A DNA stretch of 18,464 nt from Paracoccaceae bacterium (GCA_011523445.1 WTGT01000092.1:1-18464), one strand, 5' to 3'; counted from the first letter of the stretch, positions 8,512-16,282 are shown. The notes: generated by a model from the sequence alone, not told the origin. Made by a program: numbers and translations.

Positions 8512-9591
8512 CTATCTGACTTTCAGGGAAGCTAGACCAATCAGGGCTAGAATAAGGGCTATTATCCAAAAGCGAATAACAATTTGGGGCTCACCCCAAC
8601 CCCTCTTTTCAAAATGGTGGTGAATGGGGGCCATTGCAAAAATTCTTTTCTTGGTTTTCCGATAATAAAGAACCTGAATTATAACACTGAGGGCTTCGAC
8701 AACAAATAATCCCCCTATAAATGCGAAAACAATCTCATGCTTGGTTAATACAGCAATGGTTCCTACGGCACCGCCCAATCCCAAGGAACCGGTATCACCC
8801 ATAAAAACTGCTGCTGGTGGTGCATTGTACCATAAAAAACCCAAACCAGCACCGATTATGCTTGATGTGAATATCAATAGTTCTCCAGTCCCTGGAACAT
8901 AATGAACATCCAGATATTCTGTAAAATCAATCCTCCCAACTGCGTAGGAAATAATACCCAAGGTTCCGGCTGCAATCATGATTGGTACTATGGCCAAGCC
9001 ATCTAGCCCGTCTGTCAGATTGACTGCATTTGCGGACCCGACAATTACCAGGGCAGCAAAAGGTATGAAGAAGATACCCAGATTCACCAGCCAATCCTTG
9101 AAAATGGGAAAGGCCAACATGCCGGATAATCCACTTGGATGGACAGCGATTGCAACATACCCCACGATACAACCGATGATCAATTCAACCCCCAGCCTCC
9201 TTTTACCTGATAATCCCTTATGGGTGTTTTTTCTGAGCTTGGACCAGTCATCAATCATGCCGATGAGGGAAAGAGCCAGAGTTGTAAGCAGGGCTATCCA
9301 GACGTAAACATTATCCAGTTTGGCCCAAAGCAGGGTTGAAATGACCAAAGCACCTATGATCAACATTCCACCCATTGTCGGCGTACCAGACTTGGCCTGA
9401 TGATCGGGACCGATCTCCCTTATCGGTTGACCATGTGGCTGTAACCTCTTGAGGTATCTTATCATTGAGGGCCCCATCAGGAAACCGATCAGGAGAGAGG
9501 TTATCAATGCCCCGCTGGCTCGAAAGGTAATGTACCTGAAGAGATTGAAGAAATCCCCTCCATCAGACAATTGGGCAAGCATTTCAAACAT
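8512..9591 (-). CDS. mraY: Phospho-N-acetylmuramoyl-pentapeptide-transferase
   Basis: MraY is the polytopic membrane enzyme that moves phospho-MurNAc-pentapeptide onto undecaprenyl phosphate, giving lipid I. The 359 residues, the usual length, carry SGTPTMGG (68-75), the catalytic aspartate pair in MIDDWSK (D114, D115), NAVNLTDGLDGLA (188-200), AVFMGDTGSLGLGG (261-274, with D266) and the histidine loop APIHHHFEKRGWGE (321-334). About ten transmembrane helices are evident. The start is an ATG 18 nt after murF, with a clear AAGGAG whose spacing is somewhat long. murD follows with no gap. Confidence 0.97.
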   Translation of the reverse strand: MFEMLAQLSDGGDFFNLFRYITFRASGALITSLLIGFLMGPSMIRYLKRLQPHGQPIREIGPDHQAKSGTPTMGGMLIIGALVISTLLWAKLDNVYVWIALLTTLALSLIGMIDDWSKLRKNTHKGLSGKRRLGVELIIGCIVGYVAIAVHPSGLSGMLAFPIFKDWLVNLGIFFIPFAALVIVGSANAVNLTDGLDGLAIVPIMIAAGTLGIISYAVGRIDFTEYLDVHYVPGTGELLIFTSSIIGAGLGFLWYNAPPAAVFMGDTGSLGLGGAVGTIAVLTKHEIVFAFIGGLFVVEALSVIIQVLYYRKTKKRIFAMAPIHHHFEKRGWGEPQIVIRFWIIALILALIGLASLKVR

Positions 9592-9603
9592 TATTGACCG
9601 TAA

Positions 9604-9609
9604 CTCCTT
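9604..9609 (-). promoter_or_regulatory. Shine-Dalgarno of mraY, next to the murF stop
   Basis: AAGGAG directly follows the murF TAA stop and stands about 12 nt before the mraY ATG. It is the clearest canonical Shine-Dalgarno within the operon, although the spacing is longer than optimal. Confidence 0.55.
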
Positions 9610-11007
9610 TTACCCTGGTTTGTGCAGTAGTTTTAACTTCTCGACGACATCTGCAGCCCTGGACCCTTTTGACCCTTTGACAAACACCAGATCCCCGACA
9701 GCAACTATTTCCTTTACTCTGGAGGAGATTTCATCCGCTGTTTCAGCCCAAATACCTCTTTTTTCCTGGGGCAAGCTGTCATAAAAATTCTTCATCAAGG
9801 GTCCAATACAATGAAATTGTGTTACCGACCTGCAGATTGGATTACCAGCCAAATTAGAATGAATTTCCGGACCTTTCGGGCCCAATTCAAGCATATCACT
9901 CAGGATTGCAACTTTTCTTTTGTAACCTTCCATGGAGGCCAGAACCTTGAAACCGGCCATCAGTGACATTGGATTGGCGTTATAACTGTCATCCAACAGA
10001 TCAAAGGTAAAACCCTCTTCACTATTGTCCAGATTTATTTTCTTCAGAACACCTCTGCCATCCTGTGGTGTCCAAGATGATAAATCTAGTGAAGCAGTAA
10101 CCTCATTACCACCAATTTCCCTGACAGCTGCCAAAACAGCCATGGCATTCAGGGCAAAATGTTCTCCCCTTGCCGAAATTTTCGAAATAACCTCGGTTCC
10201 ATCCACAAGGAAATTGAACTGGGTTCCACCGCTGGCTAAAAACCTGATTTCCTTGAGTTGGAAATGTACCTCGGAATTGTATCCGAATTTAATGATTTTG
10301 GCACCCTGACTGTTGGCCGTTTCCTCAAGAATTCCAGTTGTATCGAGATCGCCATTGATTATTGCTGTACCCTGTTCACCGAGTCCCCCGAATATCTGCG
10401 CTTTTTCACTTGCTATGGCATTAACATCTTCAAAAGCGGCAAGGTGGGCAGTTCCAACCGAGGTTACAATTCCGACGTGCGGTTCAACCAGCCTGCTCAG
10501 TGGCAAGATTTCACCCGGATTGTTCATTCCTATTTCAAAAACTCCAAATTGAGTATCCTTCGGCATTCTGGCCAGACTCAGCGGCACACCCCAGTGATTA
10601 TTGTAACTTTTTTCGGCAGCGTGGGTTTTACCTTGTTTTGACAGCACAAATCTCAGCAATTCCTTGGTGGTGGTTTTTCCAACTGATCCAGTGACCGCAA
10701 TTATCCTTGCCTGGGATTCTTTTCGTCTGTAACGGGCCATGTCTTCAAGGGCCTGTTGAACTGAATTGACAATTAATAATGGTTTCGTACCTGAATAATT
10801 TTTGGGAATCCTGGATACGAGTGCCGCTGAAGCGCCTGCTTCAAATGCATTTTCAACAAAATCGTGCCCATCTCTAATATCCGAAAGGGCAACGAAAAGA
10901 TCTCCTTTGGTTAATGTTCTGGAGTCTATGGACATCCCTTCTGCAACCCAGGTTGAAGTGGAGTTGCCGCCTGTTGCCGAAATTGCCTCTGCCGAAGTCC
11001 AAATCAT
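9610..11007 (-). CDS. murF: UDP-N-acetylmuramoyl-tripeptide--D-alanyl-D-alanine ligase
   Basis: MurF adds the D-Ala-D-Ala made by Ddl to the UDP-MurNAc-tripeptide, completing the cytoplasmic pentapeptide precursor. Its 465 residues show the N-terminal uridine-binding part with SIDSRTLTKGDLFVAL (26-41), the P-loop VTGSVGKTTTKE (105-116), YNNHWGVPLSLARMP (135-149), VFEIGMNNPGEI, the DDSYNANPMSLMAG segment, SDMLELG and the C-terminal VKGSKGSRA. GSVGKTT and NNHWGVP are MurF-specific, separating it from the other Mur ligases. The ATG overlaps the murE TGA as ATGA, a standard termination-reinitiation arrangement. Confidence 0.96.
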   Translation of the reverse strand: MIWTSAEAISATGGNSTSTWVAEGMSIDSRTLTKGDLFVALSDIRDGHDFVENAFEAGASAALVSRIPKNYSGTKPLLIVNSVQQALEDMARYRRKESQARIIAVTGSVGKTTTKELLRFVLSKQGKTHAAEKSYNNHWGVPLSLARMPKDTQFGVFEIGMNNPGEILPLSRLVEPHVGIVTSVGTAHLAAFEDVNAIASEKAQIFGGLGEQGTAIINGDLDTTGILEETANSQGAKIIKFGYNSEVHFQLKEIRFLASGGTQFNFLVDGTEVISKISARGEHFALNAMAVLAAVREIGGNEVTASLDLSSWTPQDGRGVLKKINLDNSEEGFTFDLLDDSYNANPMSLMAGFKVLASMEGYKRKVAILSDMLELGPKGPEIHSNLAGNPICRSVTQFHCIGPLMKNFYDSLPQEKRGIWAETADEISSRVKEIVAVGDLVFVKGSKGSRAADVVEKLKLLHKPG

Positions 11008-12506
11008 CCCGGATTTTTCCCATCACTAACGCGTGCTGCAATACTTGCTTGTTCTGAATCAGAGAAGGGTATCTCTGTTGTACCAATTATTTGGATTTGT
11101 TCATGTCCCTTCCCTGCAATGAGCAGAGCTTCTCCCGTATCCAAATCATGAACCGCCTGCATAATCGCTAAGGACCGATCACCAATTTCTAGAGCCTGTG
11201 GACAGCCCATTAATATTTCCTTGCGGATCTGAGCAGGATTTTCTGTTCTTGGATTGACGTCAGTCACATAAACCATATCTGCGTTACTTTTCGCAGCAGT
11301 ACCCATCATCATCCTTTTACCCTTGTCCCGGTCCCCACCTGCCCCGAAAACTACCCGGATCTTACCCATGAAATGATGTTTCAATGATTTCAGGGCCAGT
11401 TCCAGAGCATCAGGTGTATGAGAATAATCAACAAAGACGATTCCACCATTGGCCTTCTTAGCTACATTCTCCATTCTACCAGGTACAGGTATCAATTTTT
11501 CAAGCACATTGAACACCTCATCCGGTTTTGTACCCGAACCTATGATCAAACCAGCCGCAGTCAGGGCATTTAGTGCTTGAAATTCACCGATAAGAGGGAA
11601 ATGGGTTTCATACTTCCGACCCTGCCATTCAAACAGAATCTCCTGACCTGTCTTCATGTACCTTTGTTGGATGAGTTTCAGATCAGACGGTTCCTGACCA
11701 ACGGTTATTGTCCTTATCTTTTTCTTCTCTGTAATTGAATGGAGTTGCTTGCCCCAATCACTGTCGATACAAATTACTGCACATCCATCGGGTTCAAGAT
11801 TGCGTTTAAAGAGACTTGCCTTTGAGGCAAAATAATCCTCCATCGAGGAATGGTAATCAAGATGTTCCCTGGTCAGATTGGTGAAGGCTGCAGCTTTGAA
11901 TTCCAGACCATCTAATCTCCTTTGCCGGAGTCCATGTGAAGAAGCTTCAAGGGATGCATGTTTAATATTTTCTCTTGATATCCTGCTAAGGTGAAGATGA
12001 AGCGTTATTGGATCGGGTGTGGTATGCTTGATAGCTGCTGAATAAGCTCCCTCAATACCTATCGTTCCAATATTGACAGCCGGATGACCCAATTCTTCCC
12101 AGATTTGGCGGCACATGGAAGCAACCGATGTTTTTCCATTGGTACCAGTTACGGCTACTAGATTTTCAGGTATATTGCCGAAGAATTTGGCAGAGACTTT
12201 TGCCAACCTGCTTCTTGGGTCAGGATCAACAAATAAATTATCCAACCCTTCTACTCCCTTGGATTGGGCTATTCTCTTCCCCTCGGTATCGGTAAGAACG
12301 GCTAAGGCACCTCTAGCAAGAGCCTGTGGTATATAGTTTGCACCATGAGTATTGGTACCTGCCAAAGCTGCAAAGAGATAACCTTCCCTGACCTTGCCAC
12401 TTTCCACCGCCAAACCTTTAATTTGAAGATTGCTTCCCCCGGAAAAACCAAAATCCTCCATAGAGAATTCCATTCTCTTTTTTTTTGTGCAGGAGGTATT
12501 CATCAT
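11004..12506 (-). CDS. murE: UDP-N-acetylmuramoyl-L-alanyl-D-glutamate--2,6-diaminopimelate ligase
   Basis: MurE adds the third residue of the stem peptide. The 500 residues include the P-loop VTGTNGKTSVASM (119-131), TTPDP (162-166), SLEASSHGL (185-193), TREHLDYH (212-219), the presumed carbamyl-lysine in FASKASLF (K229), FGAGGDRDKGKR (387-398) and AGKGHEQ (464-470). The diaminopimelate-selecting box, normally DNPR, reads VNPR here (417-420). The Asn and Arg are kept, so meso-DAP is still the likely substrate, but the first residue is unusual. The first ATG overlaps the ftsI TGA (ATGA), with another ATG directly after it. A run of nine A lies in codons 7-10, and a further ATG is at codon 12. 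Confidence 0.94.
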   Translation of the reverse strand: MMNTSCTKKKRMEFSMEDFGFSGGSNLQIKGLAVESGKVREGYLFAALAGTNTHGANYIPQALARGALAVLTDTEGKRIAQSKGVEGLDNLFVDPDPRSRLAKVSAKFFGNIPENLVAVTGTNGKTSVASMCRQIWEELGHPAVNIGTIGIEGAYSAAIKHTTPDPITLHLHLSRISRENIKHASLEASSHGLRQRRLDGLEFKAAAFTNLTREHLDYHSSMEDYFASKASLFKRNLEPDGCAVICIDSDWGKQLHSITEKKKIRTITVGQEPSDLKLIQQRYMKTGQEILFEWQGRKYETHFPLIGEFQALNALTAAGLIIGSGTKPDEVFNVLEKLIPVPGRMENVAKKANGGIVFVDYSHTPDALELALKSLKHHFMGKIRVVFGAGGDRDKGKRMMMGTAAKSNADMVYVTDVNPRTENPAQIRKEILMGCPQALEIGDRSLAIMQAVHDLDTGEALLIAGKGHEQIQIIGTTEIPFSDSEQASIAARVSDGKNPG

Positions 12507-14212
12507 TTTGAAGCCAATGTAATTGCCTCGGGTAATTGATTTTCGGGGATTACGCCCAGAACCGGTCCCAATCTGGCTATAATTTCACCCGTCAGTGGCA
12601 CAACTGTACTACCTGCTTGTCGTTCGTAATCGGAACCATCCCCAGCAGATGCCTCATCCAACATTATGACAAGGGAATAGTTTGGTTCCTTGCCTGAAAA
12701 TACGGATGCAAATATTACAAAGTTTTTATCTTCAAGATATTCCCCACTCGGCCCAACCTTTTCAGAGGTTCCAGTTTTTCCGCCAACAAGATAGCCCTTG
12801 ATCCTGGTATCCCTTGCTGTCCCATTTTCCACCACATTGAGCAACAAGGATACAACATCCCTGGATGTCTTGGGGGAAATTACTCTTTCTCCTTCTTCGA
12901 TTCCATTGGCTCGAAGCAGGGTTGGGTAGACCTTATAGCCTCCATTAACCAGTATGGCATAAGCTGATGCAAGGTGAAGGGGTGTAATTGACATACCATG
13001 CCCGAAGGAAACTGTTGCTAGTGTCAAGTTGGTCCATTGTTTTTGGCTTGGAACCAAAGGAGAAGAGGATTCTTGCAGTTGGATACCGCTTTTCGTGCCA
13101 AACCCCAAATCCATCAGGAATTTTCTTTGGGCTTCGGTCCCTACATCAAGTGCCATTCTGATAGCCGCCGTATTCTTGCTTCGAGCAACGGCCTCCATTA
13201 CTGTCATTTCAGTATGGTTTCTATAATCCTTGAATTCTTTTCCCCTGACCTGAATGGGGAGCGTGGAAATAATCGAATCCCGCTTGTAATAGTTTTTGTC
13301 AAGGGCCATTGCGGCTGAAAAAATCTTGAAAGTGGATCCCAGTTCGTAGATACCTTGAGTAACCATATTGAAAAGCGGGTTATGGTTCTTGGTATCAGTG
13401 GTAATGAATTCAGCCCTTCGATTGGGATCAAAATCAGGAAGTGAAACCAGAGAAATGATTTCACCGGTATGAACATTCATCAAGACAGCACTGCCACCTT
13501 TGGCACCAAACCTTTTGATACCCAAATCAAGCATTTCAGTGAGGATTTGCTGAACCCTGATATCAATCGAAAGTTCAAGATTTGTCCTACCTGAATCATT
13601 ATTGTTCAAAAGGTCATTGAAATATTTCTCGACACCAGCCACTCCGACAATTTCAGCCTTGTTTACATGCTCCTCACCAAAGGTGGTTCCACCGAGCACA
13701 TGGGCTGCCAACCTACCATTGGGATAAACACGAACCTCTCTTTCTCCCGTATAGATTCCCTTTATGGTAATTTTATTGACCTGCTGGCTTTGATCAGGGG
13801 AAATCCGTTTATGAATCCAGACAAAATTCTTGTCGGACAGCAACCTCTGCTTTTCCCGATCACGGTCAAAACGAATTGGTGGCTCGATTGCCTCCAAGGC
13901 ATCAAGAAAATCATCAATCTTGTCTTTTTCAATTTCCTTCGGGTGTGCATAGATGGAGTAGGCGGGCAAGTTGGAAGCCAATAAGACTCCGTTCCTGTCA
14001 AGAATATCCCCTCGGTTAAATACCTTGTTCAAATTATCGGTACGGTTTAAAGTTGAATTTTGCCCTGGATCAATAGCAAAATAGGCCATTCTTATTCCCA
14101 CAGCCACGAAGGCCAAAAGAATGAAGAATACCAGAAATTTCAATCTGAAGGACCGGGTTGATACCGGGTCCATTCCAAAATATTTTTTTCTAATACCTGT
14201 CCAGGATACCAT
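12503..14212 (-). CDS. ftsI: Septal peptidoglycan transpeptidase FtsI (PBP3)
   Basis: FtsI is the class B penicillin-binding protein that cross-links septal peptidoglycan and works with FtsW. The 569-residue product has a short cytoplasmic tail and one transmembrane helix (about 24-42). A pedestal domain begins at FNRGDILDRNGVLLA (65-79). The transpeptidase motifs are SxxK at S293-K296 (GSTFK), SxN as SKN at 345-347 and KTG at 479-481 (GGKTGTSEK). The C-terminus ends with the family's VPLTGEIIARLGPVLGV. The ATG at 14212 has an AGGA very close to it; an in-frame ATG at 14173 is a less likely alternative. ftsL lies 80 nt upstream and murE overlaps its stop by 4 nt. Confidence 0.95.
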   Translation of the reverse strand: MVSWTGIRKKYFGMDPVSTRSFRLKFLVFFILLAFVAVGIRMAYFAIDPGQNSTLNRTDNLNKVFNRGDILDRNGVLLASNLPAYSIYAHPKEIEKDKIDDFLDALEAIEPPIRFDRDREKQRLLSDKNFVWIHKRISPDQSQQVNKITIKGIYTGEREVRVYPNGRLAAHVLGGTTFGEEHVNKAEIVGVAGVEKYFNDLLNNNDSGRTNLELSIDIRVQQILTEMLDLGIKRFGAKGGSAVLMNVHTGEIISLVSLPDFDPNRRAEFITTDTKNHNPLFNMVTQGIYELGSTFKIFSAAMALDKNYYKRDSIISTLPIQVRGKEFKDYRNHTEMTVMEAVARSKNTAAIRMALDVGTEAQRKFLMDLGFGTKSGIQLQESSSPLVPSQKQWTNLTLATVSFGHGMSITPLHLASAYAILVNGGYKVYPTLLRANGIEEGERVISPKTSRDVVSLLLNVVENGTARDTRIKGYLVGGKTGTSEKVGPSGEYLEDKNFVIFASVFSGKEPNYSLVIMLDEASAGDGSDYERQAGSTVVPLTGEIIARLGPVLGVIPENQLPEAITLASK

Positions 14213-14292
14213 TTTCCTGCTTACCTACCTCTGATCTTCCAGAACTCATATCGTCCCTCAGTTGATCGTAAATGCTCGACAAAATTGAATGT
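14213..14292 (-). other. ftsL-ftsI spacer
   Basis: Eighty bases separate ftsL from ftsI. I see no promoter or terminator. A GAGGGA motif precedes an ATG at 14249 that opens a 19-codon frame running past the ftsI start (stop at 14190), which may only be chance. Confidence 0.3.
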
Positions 14293-14604
14293 TTATTGAT
14301 TTTCATCTTTTTGTGACTCTTTATAATAAGGTAAATCCTCAATACTACCATAGTCAAGATTGGTTCCTGGTACCATCCATAGGCGATCAAAGTTTTCCTC
14401 AGTTAATTCCCTGATGAATTCCGGATTTGTCAAATGGACCCACTGAACCTCCAATATCTGTAATTTTTCGCTATTCAATTCCTTGACTTCTGTCAACCTT
14501 TCCACTTCCCGTCTGACTTCATTGGTTTGCTGGTTGACTATATTTGTTCCAAATCCCAACAATAGAGTCAGGCACAACCAGATAAAAAAAGCTGGCCAAC
14601 TCAT
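14293..14604 (-). CDS. ftsL: Cell division protein FtsL (alphaproteobacterial type)
   Basis: FtsL is a small bitopic protein that forms the FtsQLB complex and activates FtsWI. Sequence conservation in the family is low, so the call rests on architecture and place. The 103 residues have a transmembrane helix at about 4-20, then a charged heptad-like stretch (25-58, TNEVRREVERLTEVKELNSE) consistent with a coiled coil, followed by LEVQWVHLTNPEFIRELTEE (51-70). That last segment resembles the LExEW..L..PERI..LA block seen in alphaproteobacterial FtsL. It lies between rsmH and ftsI, exactly where ftsL is expected. Its ATG is 2 nt after the rsmH TAG, suggesting coupling. Confidence 0.88.
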   Translation of the reverse strand: MSWPAFFIWLCLTLLLGFGTNIVNQQTNEVRREVERLTEVKELNSEKLQILEVQWVHLTNPEFIRELTEENFDRLWMVPGTNLDYGSIEDLPYYKESQKDENQ

Positions 14605-14606
14605 AT

Positions 14607-15602
14607 CTAAACAAATTTATTCCTGAACCTTGGCAACAACGAGGGCATTGCCAATTCGTTCTCGATACAGTTGCGAATTCCCACCCTCAATTTTGCCGAA
14701 CGAGCCCTGGGATTACGATTTATTTCCTCTGCCGTTGGCTTGATCGGCTTGGAATTCTTAACCCTGAAAGGAAATTGTTTCTGCTCCTCATGCGGGAAAT
14801 AGCGATTCCTCTCCTCTATTGGATTAAGAAAGTATTTTACAATCCGATCCTCCAAAGAATTAAAAGTAACTATTGCCAATATCCCCCCTACCCTCAGAAC
14901 CTTGGCAGCAGCCTGCAATCCTTCTTCCAATTGTTCCAGTTCTCTGTTGACCACCAATCTCAAGGCCATAAAACTCTTGGTTGCGGGATGTATTTTATTC
15001 TTACCGGAATTGGGAACGAACTGCTTGATGAGATTTGCTAACTGAAGCGTTGAGGTTATTGGTCCGTTTTTTCTTTCGTTTATAATGCCCCTTGCAATTT
15101 TTCTTGCTGCCCTTTCCTCGCCATAAAAATAAAGCAAATCAGCCAATTGAGACTCGGAATATTGGTTTACAAGTTCGGCAGCTGTTGTACCCCTTTTTGA
15201 CATTCTCATATCCAGTGGTCCATCCTTATTGAAGGAGAACCCACGTGCTCCCTGATCAAACTGTGAGGATGACACACCCAAATCTAATACGACACCGTTC
15301 AGGGGGAAATACGCCTGGATTTCGCTCTTTTGGTCAAAATTACCAAACCAGCTTGCCAAAAATACAATCTTTTCGCTGTATTCATTCGGAAGACTGCAAT
15401 ATTGTTTTTTTGCTTCAGGGTCACAATCCAGGGCAATGACTTTGTTTGCCCCAGCTGCAATCAAGGCCTTTGAGTAACCACCTGCCCCAAAGGTTCCATC
15501 AAGCCAATTTCCCTCAATTGGGGAAACCTCTGTCAGAAATTCCTCCAGAAGTACTGGTATATGAGTACCGGAATTTTCCAATTGTTCCAGGCCTTGTGTC
15601 AT
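14607..15602 (-). CDS. rsmH: 16S rRNA (cytosine(1402)-N(4))-methyltransferase RsmH
   Basis: RsmH (MraW) methylates N4 of C1402 in the 16S rRNA decoding centre with S-adenosylmethionine. The 331 residues show HIPVLLEE (14-21), the SAM-binding DGTFGAGGYSKAL (35-47) and ALDCDPEA (57-64), VVLDLGVSSSQFDQGARGFS (104-123), GPLDMRM (128-134), ERAARKIARGI (163-173), HPATKSFMALRLVVNRELEQL (205-225) and a C-terminal NRNPRARSAKLR block. The usually invariant FHSLEDRIVK box reads FNSLEDRIVK (247-256). The ATG lies 9 nt after the mraZ stop, with CAGGGA just upstream. Confidence 0.96.
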   Translation of the reverse strand: MTQGLEQLENSGTHIPVLLEEFLTEVSPIEGNWLDGTFGAGGYSKALIAAGANKVIALDCDPEAKKQYCSLPNEYSEKIVFLASWFGNFDQKSEIQAYFPLNGVVLDLGVSSSQFDQGARGFSFNKDGPLDMRMSKRGTTAAELVNQYSESQLADLLYFYGEERAARKIARGIINERKNGPITSTLQLANLIKQFVPNSGKNKIHPATKSFMALRLVVNRELEQLEEGLQAAAKVLRVGGILAIVTFNSLEDRIVKYFLNPIEERNRYFPHEEQKQFPFRVKNSKPIKPTAEEINRNPRARSAKLRVGIRNCIENELAMPSLLPRFRNKFV

Positions 15603-15611
15603 TTTCCCTGT

Positions 15612-16103
15612 TCATTCAAGCAATACCAAAGGATTGGAAATGACCTCATCGTCTCTGAACATTGCTTCCAATTCCTTTTGCCTTTGTGAATATTTCTCTG
15701 GATTCCATATCTGGAAACTCTCGCCTTTGCCTGCAAAGCAGACATTGCTACCTAATTCCGCCTTGGTTCTGACATGCTGCGGTAGTAACATCCGGCCATT
15801 TGGGTCAATTTGTACTGCAATTGATTTGGTTTCAAAAAAGTTGTCGAGAAATTCCCGTTTTGGGGTACCCCTGGGAAATTTGGATTTGATGTTTTCATGA
15901 ATTTCCCTTGAAAGGGTTAGTGGATAACATTCTAGGTGGTTTTGCCTGTTGTCACCAAAAACAATCACCAGGGTGTTTTGGTCCAACTCCTTTCCGACCT
16001 TGGCATTTTCCTCAATAATGATACGGCGATAATCAGCCGGTATGGATACCCTTCCCTTTTGATCCATTTTATGGGTACTTTCCCCACGAAAAATTGTCAG
16101 CAA
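15612..16103 (-). CDS. mraZ: Transcriptional regulator MraZ
   Basis: MraZ is a DNA-binding protein with two AbrB/SpoVT-like domains. In E. coli it represses its own dcw promoter by binding TGGG-type direct repeats. The 163 residues contain the two tandem signatures, KMDQKGRVSIPADYR (12-26) and QIDPNGRMLLPQHVR (98-112). The frame upstream has no ATG or GTG before a stop, so the start is a TTG at 16103, 8 nt after an AGGGG Shine-Dalgarno. That Shine-Dalgarno lies in the arm of an imperfect palindrome, so translation may be controlled. It is the first gene of the dcw operon, followed 9 nt later by rsmH. Confidence 0.94.
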   Translation of the reverse strand: MLTIFRGESTHKMDQKGRVSIPADYRRIIIEENAKVGKELDQNTLVIVFGDNRQNHLECYPLTLSREIHENIKSKFPRGTPKREFLDNFFETKSIAVQIDPNGRMLLPQHVRTKAELGSNVCFAGKGESFQIWNPEKYSQRQKELEAMFRDDEVISNPLVLLE

Positions 16104-16110
16104 TTCAACA

Positions 16111-16135
16111 ACCCCTAATAATTGTAATTTGGGGT
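16111..16135 (-). promoter_or_regulatory. Imperfect palindrome burying the mraZ Shine-Dalgarno
   Basis: On the minus strand ACCCCAAATTA (16135 to 16125) faces TTATTAGGGGT (16121 to 16111). Five consecutive pairs (ACCCC/GGGGT) are followed, after one mismatch, by three A-T pairs. The right arm contains the AGGGG Shine-Dalgarno of mraZ. As RNA this would block ribosome binding; as DNA it could be an operator. Confidence 0.45.
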
Positions 16136-16174
16136 AGTCGGTCGTGAATTATTATTCTTGTGAACCGCTACCCC
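16131..16174 (-). promoter_or_regulatory. Alternative stem-loop upstream of mraZ
   Basis: GGGGTAGCGGT (16174 to 16164) can pair with ACCGACTACCCC (16142 to 16131): eleven Watson-Crick pairs with one bulged A and a loop of about 21 nt. It shares the ACCCC arm with the palindrome that covers the mraZ Shine-Dalgarno, so the two cannot form together. Confidence 0.45.
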
Positions 16175-16242
16175 CTAAATGCCCCTCCCAATGTTGGTTT
16201 CGTACGTAAATCACCTGCGCCTACCTCAATGCCACTTGCCAT
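16168..16242 (-). CDS. Possible leader peptide ORF upstream of mraZ (24 codons)
   Basis: An ATG-to-TAG frame of 24 codons begins MASGIEVGAG and ends TLGGAFRG. It lies 64 nt before the mraZ start on the same strand and coincides with a GC-richer block in an AT-rich region. The Shine-Dalgarno is weak (GAGTGG about 10 nt upstream of the ATG). Its stop codon sits inside the upstream arm of the alternative stem-loop, the geometry expected of a regulatory leader peptide. I recognise no homologue, and a chance frame is quite possible. Confidence 0.25.
   Translation of the reverse strand: MASGIEVGAGDLRTKPTLGGAFRG
16171..16190 (-). promoter_or_regulatory. Candidate MraZ box (10-nt spaced AGGGG repeats)
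   Basis: The minus strand reads TGGGAGGGGC followed by ATTTAGGGGG, placing AGGGG twice exactly 10 nt apart. Known E. coli MraZ sites are TGGGN repeats separated by 5 nt, so the spacing fits autoregulation, although the sequence is not identical and lies close to the gene. Confidence 0.4.
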
Positions 16243-16282
16243 GACAACAAACCACTCAACTAGAAAAGGTTAGGGTATTATG

